Source: Phyllostachys edulis
Lineage: Eukaryota > Streptophyta > Magnoliopsida > Poales > Poaceae
NCBI GenBank assembly: GCA_036346405.1
Contig: CM070563.1
Coordinates: 25,295,600-25,359,599 of the forward strand
Direction of reading: 5' to 3'
DNA: 64,000 nt
Part shown: piece by piece, positions 10,987 to 23,322 of the stretch
Layout: each line of letters begins with the position of its first letter
Position numbering within the stretch: the first letter of the stretch is position 1
The notes under the pieces: generated by a model
What the model saw: only the letters and a program-made list of their open reading frames with translations
Told to the model about the DNA's origin: nothing
Databases searched by the model: none
Position numbers and translations under genes: made by a program

Positions 10987-11497
10987 GACTTTTTTTTATT
11001 AATTAACCTTTTTATAAATTTTATTTTAAAGGTAATCCGGCAAACTTTATTTTCAATTTATCCTTTTAATCACGCCACCACTCGTAGCGTAACAAAACAA
11101 TATTGTCACACTAGTCTATATCTGGAGCAAACTTTATTTCTAATTCTAATCCCTTTAGTCAAACCACCACCCGGACATGACAATACAACACTGTCATGCC
11201 AGCCTATATCTGGGAGCGAACTTTATTTTCATTTCTAACCCCTTTAGTCACGCATTACTTGTGACGTAACAAAATAACACTGTCACGTTAGTATATATCT
11301 GGGCAAGCTCCTGTTACGCCACGACCAGTGGCGTGACAACAAGTGTTATTTAGTGGACTTATCCTATAGTGTGACAATGTTATTTTATCACGCTACATGT
11401 GGTGGTGTGATCAAAGATGTCAGAATTAGAAATAAAGTTCGTTAGAGGTTAACTTTAAAATAAAATTTTTAAAAATATTAATTAATAAAAAAAGTTC
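10987..11497. mobile_element. Mutator-like MITE (511 bp) upstream of JAZ
   Basis: The termini are inverted: left gacttttttttattaatta and right the complement of ga(a)cttttttt.., with about 60 bases of imperfect pairing including ttttaaag words. A perfect 9-bp duplication, gttgccgac, flanks it (10,978-10,986 and 11,498-11,506). The interior has three degenerate copies of a roughly 100-base unit (gtctatatctggagcaaactttattt). It lies about 190 bases upstream of the JAZ TATA box. Unit 2 has lost the homologous region, so there is no empty-site test. Confidence 0.85.
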
Positions 11498-13169
11498 GTT
11501 GCCGACTGAGTGCTCGGTTCCTGTGCGATTATGTCGTGCTCTAAACCTCCAAAGTCCAATGTACTACTCCAGCCAGTTTTATACTAGAACCCGTCTTCAA
11601 GTTAATCAGGTTCGTCTTTGCCAATGCTTGTCTTTTTTCTAGGACCTATGTGCTATGCGGCATCTTTCCAAAAGAACAAGCCGTACTCCGTGGAAGTATT
11701 TCAGTGATTGTCCGCTATCTAAGTGCGTGAAGGCACAATTTCTGAAAAAACATTGAGAGCCCGATTGTAAGGGGAATTGATAATATACCCTTCACTTAGA
11801 TGGCTTTAGAGTATATACCTTATACTTTTCACTTAGATGGCTTTATTTCAGATGTAATTGGTAATATATTCATCAGTTATATGGATTCCTGATTAAATAC
11901 CCGTTTCCAATAAAAATTACCAGATTACCCCCCTCCTTCCTTCCTCTCTTTCTCCTTCAACTCTCTCAAGTCTGCTCCACCTTGTCGTCGCTCCACCCGC
12001 CGTGCCTCAGCACGGAGCCTGTCCACTATAGAACTCGATCCAGCCCGGGCCCCTCCCGGTCATAGAGTCTAGGCTCTGGCGGGCGATGGACGACGGCGCG
12101 GGGGACTGGCGCGGAGAGCTAGCGGCGGAGTGGCGCGCCGGGGGGCGGCTCGGCGGTGAAGGCGTGGAGGAGGAAGTCAGCCATGTTGGCGCCGGCGAAG
12201 GTGACGCTAGAGTCGGAGCCAGGTAGGGCATCGCCGGCACGTAATACCAGCCGAGGAGGAGGGGCAGCGTCGCGGTGACAGTGGATCTTCGTTGCCTCCT
12301 CCTGTTCCTCCGGGGGTTCCCCAACCTTCTGCCGCTCTCGTCGCAGATGGCATCCCGGCCACCCAAGGTCCGGATCGATTCCCCGTCTGTAAGAATTTAC
12401 ACTTGCGCTACTAGGTTTTGCTTACCATATCTACAGTTTAGTTTCTGCAAAGAGCGTAAAGCACCGCTCGAACATATGTTCACATTTTCTGCCTTGTTTT
12501 CTTCTTCTTTCTAGAGGCGTTTCACATTTCCGATCAGGGGGCTAAGCTGGGTGTGCATATACGAGGTTACCTCTGTTCCTGAAAGATCCACCAGCTACAC
12601 CAACCTGCCAATTTTACTAGCTAGGCCAAACAGTGTACGCATTTTTGGTGTGCTGATTCATAGCAAAATTAACTAGGGCCAACTGCTTTTGTTGGGTCAG
12701 GTTGATAAGAAGCACGTTTAACTTTTTTCTTTTGAGAGAGAAGCGCGTTTAACTTTGGTTTACTTTTGACTATGGGAATGACAAGCAACGAGCTTTCAAA
12801 CTTGCTACATTGCATTTTCTTTGTATGTACATCGCAAATATTTACTCAATGATTATATACCTTCCTCTCAAAACAAAACAAAAGTTATATACCTCACCGA
12901 GACAGCTTTTAGTGAAGAATAAGTGAAATGTTTTATTCAACGCTTGGTATTTGTGGGCCTTAATGTTCTTCTTCCTTTTTGCTTCTTTAATTCAAGGAAA
13001 TACTACCACGATCGACAAGTCAAGCACGCGTCTTTGGCTTTCGATTCAAAAGTGTGGGTAGTGCATAATCGACCGCCTTGGTAGAACGAAGAGTTTGCTT
13101 TCTTAATGATATCTAAGTTGTCTCGGCTTATCGCTTACTTTCAGTGGTTGTGAGGCATCTCAGAACTTT
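11498..13169. other. Duplicated intergenic block, no gene recognised
   Basis: From about 11,871 on it matches unit 2 from 42,965. A GC-rich stretch at 12,000-12,380 (minus-strand frame with many proline and serine codons) is shared with 43,130-43,500. On the minus strand a frame reads NMADFLLHAFTAEPPPGAP, which may be a captured exon, but I do not recognise it. 11,507-11,870 is unit 1-only and featureless. Confidence 0.5.
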
Positions 13170-13382
13170 TGTTAGGCCCGCCTTCAAGACACACTTTTGT
13201 TGGGCCCGGCCGGTAGGAGGCTTAACAGAATGCAAAGGGTTGGTGAGGTAGCATTAGGATCTAGTAAGGAGTCATGTTAGGGTCGGATCTAATCTTGTAT
13301 TAGAGTCGGATTCAATTTTTACATTATAAATAAAGTGTATGGAATCCTACAGGACACACACAATTATTCCCAAAAATCTACA
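13170..13382 (+). repeat. copia 5' LTR (about 213 bp)
   Basis: The segment starts tgttaggcccgcc, contains a TATA-like cattataaataaag and ends ..tctaca. It is followed at once by tggtattagagtc, a near match to the initiator-Met tRNA primer binding site used by copia elements. The unit 2 counterpart (44,292-44,504) has the same length. The exact left end is uncertain because other TG starts are possible. Confidence 0.55.
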
Positions 13383-15140
13383 TGGTATTAGAGTCATCGT
13401 GTTCCCATCCACCACCATCGAACCCTAACCCTAAGCGTCGCTTACCTCAGCTGCCACCGCCGCCGTCGTCCATTTCGCCTTGAGCTGCCGCCGCGCCACC
13501 TCGGGTCAAGCCTGAGTTGCAGCTGCAATGCGTCACCTCGCGGGTGAGCTTAGGCTGCGCTGCCTCGGATTGGGTGGGGAGGAGGCCGCCGCTTAGGCCA
13601 ACAAAGCTGCCACCTTAGGTCGCGTCTCCAGTCACCGCCAATGAAGCTGTCGCCTTGCGTCACCGCCACCGAAGCTGTCTCCTCGGGTCGCCGCCACCAA
13701 AGCTGCTCGGGTCGCCGCCACCGAAGAGAACCAATCTATTCGGCCAATTGGTTTTGAAGATAAGAATAGGAAAGAGAAAGACGATCGTTTTATTGGGATA
13801 AGAAGAGGACAGAGAAAGGAAGAGGGGAACAATAGGTCATCGTGATCTCGTTGAATAATACATGCATGCAATTGTGCAAGGAGTACTAGCGGCAGTGCAG
13901 AACGTTGATGCGTGAAGTATTGCCGTGATCGTGGAAGATACGCGCGACATAACTTTGTGGTGAGCGGCATTGCTCCAGCTGATTGAGAAGATGACCCCTG
14001 AGGAAATTGAGGCTATTAGGAAGGAAGGAAGAAGAAGCCACAATGAGGACGGTAGAAGAGAAGAGGAAGACAGTTGTTGAGACTACTTCCCTGCTTCTCA
14101 TGCAAGGTGACATTGGAAGAATATTACAAGACCTCTTCACGACGGGTATGATAGGTTCAAGAGCTATTGCAGGTCATCGAATTAAAGCTAGAGTGATGCT
14201 AAATGATGTAAAGTTAGACGGAAGCAAGAATTACCCGAGTTGGTCTAGAAGTGCTCAGCTAATTCTGAGAATGAAGGGGGAGGAGCACTACCTGCGAGGG
14301 ACCTATATTGAGCCTACAGACAAGGCGAGCATGGATTGGAGGGTGTGGAACACCACTAACTCTGTGGTGGTGGCTTGGTTGCTAACTTCGATGTCTCCAT
14401 CCATCGCTTGGATGGTCGAGCTGATGCAGAGTGCACCAGCAATGTGGGAAACACTGAGCGGCATGTACTTTAGGGCAAGAAATGTCACAATGATGGTGGA
14501 GGTCCAAGGCAAGGTGGAGGCCCTGCAATAGGATGAGAAGAGCGTCTAGGAGTATGCTAGTGAGCTGCAATAGCTATGGGTAGACTTAGATCACTATGAT
14601 CCACTGCATTTAACATGTGCTAGTGATATTGAGGCTGGTAGGGTGTGGCTTCAACGTAGACATGTTACACATTTTCTAAAGGGATTGAACCCAAAGTTTG
14701 AGAGCAGGAGGGCTGCCGTGTTTTACTTGTCAAACTTACCTACTATGGAGCAGGCTATTTCCGCTATGATGCAGGAGGAGATTCAACTATGAGTAATGGG
14801 GGACAACAATCCTGTTAGGTCTGCATATGCTATACCTGATGATAGGAAGTGTTACAACTATGGAGTGAGGGGAAATCTGAGTCATGCTTGTCCTTCTAAA
14901 CGATATATAGAGGCCGAGGTGGAGGTCATGGTGGTCATGGAGGCTGAACTAGAGATTATGAAGGGCGAGGTGGTGGTCGTGGAGGCTGAACTGGAGATTA
15001 TGAAGGGCGAGGTGGAGGTCGTGGTGGTTGTGGAGGATGAGGTGGAGATTATGGAGGTTGACGAAGGGTCCGAGTTGGCCCCAAAGCTGTCGGGACCCCC
15101 GAGTATGCAACCTCGAGACCCTCTGTATATTCTGAACTAG
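13383..15140 (+). pseudogene. copia gag pseudogene
   Basis: Gag forms the virus-like particle of the retrotransposon. The main frame (14,007-14,531) reads LNDVKLDGSKNYPSWSRSAQ, MDWRVWNTTNSVVVAWLLTS and SAPAMWETLSGMY, typical of the copia gag (UBN2-like) domain. In-frame stops follow, then HFLKGLNPKFESRRAAV and a decayed zinc knuckle CYNYGVRGNLSHACP, in which the second cysteine is tyrosine. The tail is an RGG-rich repeat. The unit 2 copy (45,128 on) shares nearly all the lesions, so the element was dead before the duplication. Confidence 0.85.
14942..15025 (+). repeat. 42-bp minisatellite, two copies
   Basis: The unit begins ggctgaactggagattatga. In the gag frame it encodes a glycine/arginine-rich (GRGGGRGG) stretch broken by a stop in each unit. 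The unit 2 allele has three copies (46,064-46,189). Confidence 0.8.
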
Positions 15141-16149
15141 TCTCAGATCAGTAGCTAGCTCACACAGTTGCAACATTGATGTAATCATATCCATACAACA
15201 AACTATAGATGAAGCAGACAAATTAATGTTATTTAGTAGCAAAGGGCCTTATGGTCAAGTCTTACAAGGTGTGCCACACAGGGCTTAACATCAAAAGGTA
15301 ACTTGTAGCGGAGAACAAAACATCTGGTGGAAGCCATCTGACATGCCCACAGGCAATCGAGTGGAGGACGCGACCTAGTTCGCATAGTCTTCGAAGTATT
15401 CTTCCTCGTAGAACTTGGTGTTCCCTGGTTCTTCTTGGGTGACTGATCAACAAATGGCGCAAAGCCGTGAGTACTTTAAAGTACCCAGCAAGTCGCAGGC
15501 AAATGTATGCAAATAGTATTCATGCAAAGGCTTGATAAGGATAGCTTTATGGCTATTTTGCAGAAAGCAGTATTGATAGTAAATATAGTAACTAGATTGA
15601 AAGCACAATTTAAAAGATTAGTACATAAGTAATTGAGTTTCTTTAAATCAACCAGTGAACACCCCGTTCACTTCCTAACCATCAACCAAAATCATCCACA
15701 CAGATCCAACCAAACCATTCCAATATTTTTATAAAGTCTACCCCTCGTGTGAAATCACCAGGCATTGTCCATAACCGAGGACACGGCTATTCGAATAGTT
15801 TTATACTTTGCAGAGGTTGTACAACTTTACCCACATGACACGACTTCTCTAGTTTGTTGGGCATCCGTCGATATCACTGCTCACTACCTTAGGTAAGCAG
15901 TCTAGAGCATGTGACAAGGCCTTTACAAAGTTCTGTTTTGATCCGGTTCTACTCGCTAAGGATTCGCCATACCGGCCCCCTCTTCGCCACTTATCAACCT
16001 AAATAGAATCGACTCAAAGCATTGCTAATTAGTTGGCCAGATCTATCCCAGTCTAGACATGTGGTCGTACGGTAAGACCTAGATCAATGGCTTTACGAAG
16101 TTAAGTCCTTAGTGGTTGTACGGTAAGACCCAGATCAATGGTTTCGAGT
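15141..16149. repeat. LTR-like repeat sequence, no gene
   Basis: Shared with 46,300-47,300. The stretch 15,660-15,930 (ccataaccgaggacacggcta, then tttacccacatgacac) resembles 63,740-63,860 at the right end of the window, so both belong to one repeat family, probably a retrotransposon LTR. No credible frame. Confidence 0.5.
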
Positions 16150-17954
16150 GCTTCCAGTCTAATGGATCTCTATTGTGATAATGGTGGAGCCATTGAACAA
16201 GCTAAGGAGACTAGATTACATCAAAAGTCCAAACACATACTTCGATGATATCACGTCATTCGTGAGATCGTTGAAAGAGGTGATGTGAAGATATGCAAAG
16301 TGCACACGGATTTGAATATTACTGATTCGTTGACAAATCCTCTCCTACAACCTAAGCATGAGATGCACACAAGAGCTATGGGTATTCGATACTTGTATGA
16401 TTGACTCCAGTGCAAGTGGGAGACTGTTGGTGATATGCCCTAGAGGCAATCATAGATATGATTGTATCATGTCTATGTTTATGAGCTATTGAATAAATAT
16501 TATTATGTTCCTTGAATGAATCATTAGTTATAAAGATTAACAAGTATGTGACTTGTTGGTGAATCTCTTCAACTTATATAATGTCATTCTAAATGTTTCT
16601 CTAGTCGGATGTCACTCGTCGGAACACCAGTAACTCTACAACCAGCAAATGTATTGATTGATGACCATGTTTCACTGGTCATGGATATAGGGATATCGAA
16701 TCAATAATGTGAACACATGTTAGAGAACATGGTGTTGGATTGACCCACCTTGAGATACTATTGAGATTGTTATGATTCTATGTGTCATCAGTTGGTCTCA
16801 AGCAATGATGATGTATAATCCTTAGACCTGAGATCAGCATGATTTCCTACATGTGTAATAGTACACTTAGGGTTTGTCAAACGCTACTCGTAACTGGGTA
16901 GTTATAAAGGTAGTTTTCGGGTATGCTATGAAATATGCGGAGGGATGTGACTGGTCGGATATGGGATTTGTCCCTCCTAACATAACAAAAGAGATATCTC
17001 TAGCCCCTCGATGTAGTCGGATAAAGAAAGTGCATGGCCATACCACTGGTGGTCGAAGAGTTCGACCACATGAAGTTATCCGACACTTGATCGAGAAAGT
17101 ATTGAACAGTCCATGGATGACATAATATCTCACCTGGAGTTCAACCAGATATCGTGAGCCAAAAGGAGAAAACACGAGTAGGTCGGTTAGTTCGACTAGA
17201 TACAAACTGGTCGTATGGAGATACAAACTGATCGTAGAATGGTCAAACATAAGGAGTTGTGAACTGGTAGAGACTAAATACAAACTGGTCGTATAAAGAT
17301 ACGAGCTAGTCATAAGTGATAAGGACCTGGTTATAGATCATATTGCATTAAGGTTCGTCCGATAAAATTTGTGTGTATTCGGGAATCGTTATGTCCTGCT
17401 AGGAACCGCTAATGACTCATGGTCATAAAAGGGTTTCCGAGTTACAACCGAATACGCATGAACCTGCAGGGTCACACACTTAATGGGTTTGGAACAAACG
17501 TGTTTGGATAGGATCCATCATGTGCTCTATATAAGAGGATGCATGAGGCTATTGGGAAAAACACACGAGAGACACGCGAGTCGCACCACCGACACCCTAG
17601 CCACCATCTTCTCAGAGACCCGGTCGTGCGAGTTTGTGCTAGCACACTGGTGTACGATGTTCCTTCCATAGATGTGTGGATACTGCAGAGGCGCTACTAC
17701 AGTTGCTGTTGCACTCAAGGACGATCCGCGATCTTCACAAGGAACGTTGGAGGTTGCTGGAGGAGACGATCGACTTTGAGGATGTTGGACGATCGACTAC
17801 GACCACTTCTTCGATGTGCTTTACGTTAGATCAGGCTGCTCCAACTCTTCTTCCGTTGCGCTACGCGTCTAGTAGTAACGATCTGTGATCTTCTACTTGC
17901 ATGGCTTCCTGGTTTGAGTGGTAGATTTTTGAATTGCTAGCTAGTGTAGCCTAC
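16150..17954 (+). mobile_element. copia RNase H end plus 3' LTR (RIRE1/BARE-like)
   Basis: 16,165-16,405 encodes the end of copia RNase H: YCDNGGAIEQAKETRLHQKS, IREIVERGDVKICKVHT, ITDSLTNPLLQPKHEMH. A 3' LTR begins at 16,425 with TGTTGGTGATATGCCCTAGAGG and runs to about 17,954, where the last dozen bases seen in the related solo LTR (49,241-50,801) are missing. This start is the one I recall for the BARE/Angela/RIRE1 group. The gag to its left has a different, short LTR, so the whole is a composite. Confidence 0.75.
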
Positions 17955-18635
17955 TTGTATCCCTTCATGACCGTGTGGCACTGTAGGATGACCGCTAAGT
18001 GTTGGGCGATCTATCCAGGCTGTGTGCCGGTCTAACCTGCTGGCTCTTTGATCGCCAAGTTTCAATGGTTTGACCAGTATGGTTTTAGTCTGATCGAGCA
18101 TGTGTTGTCGGTCTAACCCCCCGATCAATGTATTCCATTAGGGTTTTCTTCTTGAGTTAGCTTGAGCTCCTTAGTGGAGTGGTCAACTGGTCCCTGTGTG
18201 AGCGGTCAGACCGATTGAGCCTATAACGGCTAGTTTTTATAGTTGTTGCACTAAGACCGGTCTGACCGGCCATTTGTTGGTGGTCAGACTAGACTCCCCT
18301 GTTTTCCAGGCAACTTTCCCCAAACGGCTAGTTTCTTTGTGTGTGGTGTAAATACCCCCTTATGGCTGGTTGAGTGAAGGTGCTTTGTCATTTCCATCTT
18401 CCTTGAGCTAAGAGCAAGGCCACTCTCCTAGTGAGCTTGGAGGGGCAAATCCCTGATCTTCTTGTTGCATTGTTCTTGTTTGAATGATTATCTCTGATCT
18501 TCATAGCTCCACATAGCTATTGGAGTGAAAGAACATTGAACTCCTTAATATAAAAGAATTTAAAGAGGTCGTCGATTGTGTGTCGCCTATTCAACCCCCT
18601 TCTAGTTGCTTCCTCGACAGATTTATCAATTCAAT
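17955..18635. repeat. LTR remnant with ccggtctgaccgg palindromes
   Basis: Repeated palindrome-like words (ccggtctgaccggcc, gaccggt, ggtcagac) are followed by a taaataccccc tract and an end reading cgcctattcaacccccttct. This layout is frequent in grass LTRs. Unit 2 has the same sequence, split by a solo LTR at 49,241-50,801. The boundaries are approximate. Confidence 0.5.
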
Positions 18636-19487
18636 TCCGATACCGACCAAAATGGCCGGAACATGCCATACCACTACGCAAAACGGCACACAGCAGGTTG
18701 CATCCTGTACCAACCTCAATTCTGGCCGTTCTGGACAACCCTGGCCATTACGAGCGGAATTGAGCTTACTAGCAATTTAAGATGGAGGAAATCAAGGAGG
18801 AAATGGTTAGATCTGAGAAGAAAGCAAGAAATTAGATTTGAGAAGAAAGAAAGAATCAAGAAACCCTAGCCACAAAAGAACAAGAGGGCTTAGCTAGAGG
18901 TGAGGCTGCAAAGGTGCTTGCATGGCGACAACTTGCACAAAGAACAGAGGATGGCGGGCAATGGCTCTAACAGAGGCAAGCCGTGGCATGACAACCAAAG
19001 ACAAAGAGCACCAGCTTGTGCTCTTCCTTCTCGTGTTGTTTTCCTTTTTTTTCCTTTTTTTTGTGGTGGTGGTATTGCTTGCCCTGCTCTGCTTTCTTGT
19101 ATGTGTGTTTATTCATTTGAGACAAGGACACTTTGGGTCGATGATGCCTAGGGGCCTGGGAAAGTTGAGGCTTGGCTTGTTGGGCCAGCCCAACTTACCC
19201 TTTTGATATTTTTTGGCACAAAACCTTATTATATAGCATAATAACTAGAGTTAATACCTACTCACATTTATAAATATATAATTATACGTCGGAATAGACT
19301 GGTACCAAAATGATCAATTCCAAAAGCCAAACCGAAATGGTCCCTAGAATGGAATTGACAACTATGCTTCTCGGTTCAACAAAAAACCTAGCCACAACAC
19401 AGCTAGCTAGCTGAAGTTGGGCACACATTAAACCATTTATGTTAGTCAACTTCTTTCACTTCTTCAAGACTCATATGTATTAATTGA
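18636..19487. other. Unidentified duplicated sequence
   Basis: Shared with 51,336-52,152. It contains gagaagaaagaaagaatcaag-like purine runs and a poly-T run near 19,045. No known domain or terminal repeat is visible. Short frames here differ in length between the units, which argues against coding. Confidence 0.4.
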
Positions 19488-19532
19488 CTAGCTAAGTGTC
19501 CGTGCGTTGCAACGGATCTCAATTAAATATAT
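19488..19532 (-). mobile_element. Helitron 3' terminus (minus strand)
   Basis: On the minus strand the sequence reads ccgttgcaacgcacgga, then cacttagCTAG followed by T. A GC-rich hairpin about 10 bases before CTRR, next to a T, is the Helitron 3' end. The body would extend to the right and is invaded by the Mutator-like element at 19,533. The same terminus is at 52,153 in unit 2. I could not place the 5' end. Confidence 0.65.
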
Positions 19533-20940
19533 GAATAAATCCATTTTACACCCTTGAACTATGGCCCGAGTCCAAAAAACACCTAGAACTACAAAACCAT
19601 TCACTTTACACCCCCAAATTGTCAAAACCAGATCAAATCACACCCTAGGTTGGTTTCATAGGTGGTTTTAGCCAGGTTGGCAGCCACATCATTAGTTTTG
19701 GCTTATGTGGCGTATCTTTCTTCATTCCTCTTCCTTCTCTCCCATTCTCTTTCTTCTCCTCGCGCGCGCCCCTTCAGGTAGGCTTGTCTTCGGCTTCGAC
19801 CGCCCAGAGGTTCCCCTCCCCATTTCATTCTCGAGGACTCCCATCTGTGGCGAGGGGGTAGGGGGCCTCGACAGTGTCATGGTGAGGCTCAAGCATCCCG
19901 AGCTTGGCAGCCTTGGTGAACGTGGGCGAGGAGGCGCTCACCGTGGAGAGCACCGTCGTAGAGTAGGATGAAGGTGGAGCCGGCGACCTTGTAGACGCCC
20001 TTCCCCTTGAAGGCTAGCACCATGTAGGTGAGCTCGAGAGTCTCGCCACACTTCAAAAATTAGCCCTTGCGGGTGGGAGTAGGTGCTGGGGCTTACGGAG
20101 CAGTAGTCGTGATGGTGAGGAGGCGGCGGCGGTGGTGGAAGGGAAGGTGGCGTTGGAAGGCGGCGTCAGAGAAGGTCGAGAATGCGGCAACCTTCGTCGA
20201 TCCGAGTCCAACGCGCTCCACGCCACCATCAAGTAGCTCTCCAAGCTTGCTTGCTCCCCCGAAGCATCCACCTATGCGCTCTCCAAGGGGCCTCCTCACT
20301 GGTGTGCTCTATGGATACACCGCTGCCTCCAGATGCGAGGTGGCCATCTGGGCGCTCAAGGACCAGCAGCGCCGCAGCCTCCACCGGATCTGGGAGCACG
20401 GCGTCGCCTGGAAGCCGCCTTCCCCAGAGGCCAATGCCACCTCCGTCGTCTTCTGCCTCGACCACGGTGGAGAGGTCGAGGCTAACGGTAGGAGCCGGAC
20501 GGGGGGAGTTGGTGGTGAGCCGGAGGCCAGAGGGGAGCAGTCGGGTACGGGTGTAGGCGGGGAGGGGGGGGGAGTGGCACCAGGGCACGCCACGCCAGAG
20601 CCGAGGGCGGTGTGCGGGAGAAAGGAGAGGGCGCAGGGGGCCTGGCGATGGGAGAGGAGGCGCCGGGGAAAGAAATGGAGGAGTGAGGATGGAGGTGAGT
20701 AGTGAAGAATGAAATGGGGAGAAGAATCTGGCCAAAGAAGTAGCACGTGGGCGCCACATCAACCAAATAGGTACATGTGGACACCACGTCATCCAAAACC
20801 AGGGTGGTTTAGGGCAAGGGGGTGATTTGCTCTGGTTTTAATAACTGAGGGGTGTAAAGTGAACGGTTTTGTAGTTCGGGGAGTTTTTTTGTACTCGGGT
20901 CATAGTTGCTATAGTTCAAGGGTGTAAAGTGGACTTATTC
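19533..20940. mobile_element. Mutator-like element with GC-rich cargo (unit 1)
   Basis: It has long inverted termini of about 110 bases: left gaataaatccattttacacc, right the complement (..gtaaagtggacttattc). Both ends contain gaactatggcccgagtcc and acaaaaccattcactttaca words. The flanks share ttaaatata (exact in unit 2, one mismatch here), consistent with a 9-bp duplication offset by one base. The GC-rich interior holds minus-strand sequence that may be captured gene DNA. Its TIR family matches 33,424-34,996 and the duplicate at 52,198-53,596. Confidence 0.8.
19940..20070 (-). pseudogene. Possible captured exon of unknown gene
   Basis: On the minus strand a frame reads CGETLELTYMVLAFKGKGVY followed by KVAGSTFILLYDG, and the putative donor cacg/gtgagc comes shortly after. 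The copy in unit 2 (about 52,610-52,735) extends the frame upstream (GYFLK). Composition and the splice-like end suggest a genomic gene fragment inside the Mutator-like element. I do not recognise the family. Confidence 0.35.
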
Positions 20941-21069
20941 TTTAAATGTATATAAGTTTTAAACTTGAAAAACCAATTTGCATAAGGTAATTATCCCTAC
21001 ATTTAAAAGTTGCATGCATAATTTGCATACGATCAACAAAGCCACAGAGTTTTTTTTTGGTCAAAAATC

Positions 21070-21900
21070 AAGTGTATAACCATTGGATTCGTGGCACAAA
21101 TGGTAGATAGCGAAGTATTTTTCTGCCAATAGGAAGCTGCCTCTTCTAACCATCACCGGAGTCAACCTCAACAAACCTAGACTCACCACACTTATCACAG
21201 TGATCTTTGTCCACATTCTCATTCCTAAATAGCATGCAATGATTTGGACAAACATCTATCTTCTCATATGGCATATTTAGTGCGCTTATCAATTTCTTGG
21301 CCTCATACAAGTTAGCGGGCAGTTTGTGACCATCTGGGAGAAGAGTGCTAAACACGCTTAAGAATGCATCAAAGCAAGCAATGCTTGTGCTGAACTGAGA
21401 CTTGATAGCAAGTAGTCGTGTGATGGCATCTAGTTGGGACATCTGTGTGTGCCCATGAAGTGGTTGACTCCATGACAACATATCAAAGAAAGCCCTTGTT
21501 GTAGGCTCCGGTTCTTCCTCAAAGAGTGGCCCATATGCATGACACACATCATCTAGCATGTCTTCTATCCTACTCTCATTGTGGCCGCCATCGTCTGCTT
21601 TCTTCCCTTAGCACATCCGATTTGCTATGTTGTGACTTGCCGTGATACACCCACACGGTATAGCTCGCCCTAACCAGATTTTGCACGGTGTGCGATCATT
21701 GTTGCCCTCATTTGTGGCCGTGTGTTCGAACAACGAGAACAAGGGCACAACACACCCCGTCCATTACGCCTAGCAAATGCTCGATACACAAAATCTGTCG
21801 ACTTTTCCATCCATTCTTGGGTACAGTCACCCATCTCTCTACGCCCAGTGTACATCCAACTACGATCCTCAGCCATCCTAGTGTACAAAACATAATGCAT
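21070..21900 (-). pseudogene. CACTA (En/Spm) TNP2-type transposase, N-terminal fragment
   Basis: The frame at 21,670-21,900 starts MAEDRSWMYTGRR and has CPCSRCSN, the transposase-associated zinc-finger-like domain of plant CACTA elements. The frame at 21,146-21,559 has LPANLYEAKKLISALNMPYE, KIDVCPNHCMLFRNE and HCDKCGESRF, the start of the TNP2 catalytic region. The catalytic core is absent. It lies at the left edge of a roughly 4.25-kb stretch found only in unit 1 whose right edge is a CACTA terminus. Confidence 0.8.
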
Positions 21901-21940
21901 ATTTTAATCCAGCTTTTATTTATGTCAAAAATTACAACTA

Positions 21941-22104
21941 CAGAGCTAGCTAGAAGCTACCCTATGATGCATGGCTTATATATGTACACTAAAACAGATT
22001 GACATGAAGACAATATACATAGCAGAGCTAGCTAGAAGCTACCCTATGATGCATGCCCATATATGTACACTAAAACAGATTGACATGAAGACAATATACA
22101 TGAT
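21941..22104. repeat. 82-bp direct tandem repeat, two copies
   Basis: Both units begin cagagctagctagaagctac and end ..gacaatatacat. Copies start at 21,941 and 22,023 and differ at a few positions only. No coding role is evident. Confidence 0.85.
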
Positions 22105-23170
<1,066 letters not shown>

Positions 23171-23322
23171 GTAACCCTTCTAGTACGTGAATATGTTATA
23201 TGTTATATTAGAAGGATATTAAGATGAATATATTTTAGGTTGGCAAACAACAACATTTTGTTTTGTCTTGATATACAACGCATGCTCAACGACTAATTAA
23301 TACCTATCGCAGCTTGTTGTCA

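Noticed and set aside
10151..11002. A 283-residue plus-strand open frame
   Set aside because: It is antisense to the GC-rich JAZ sequence, has no domain, and arises from codon bias on the opposite strand.
13383..13395. tggtattagagtc considered as part of a tRNA gene
   Set aside because: It is the complement of a tRNA 3' end used as a retrotransposon primer binding site. No cloverleaf surrounds it.
14796..15140. A 114-residue frame with EVEVMVVMEAELEIMKG repeats
   Set aside because: It is an off-frame reading of the gag RGG minisatellite. The zinc-knuckle and glycine-rich frames are the ancestral ones.
20067..20796. Several long overlapping frames on both strands in the Mutator-like element
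   Set aside because: High GC keeps many frames open. The frames are broken or shifted in the unit 2 copy, and composition is proline/arginine-rich without any family motif.
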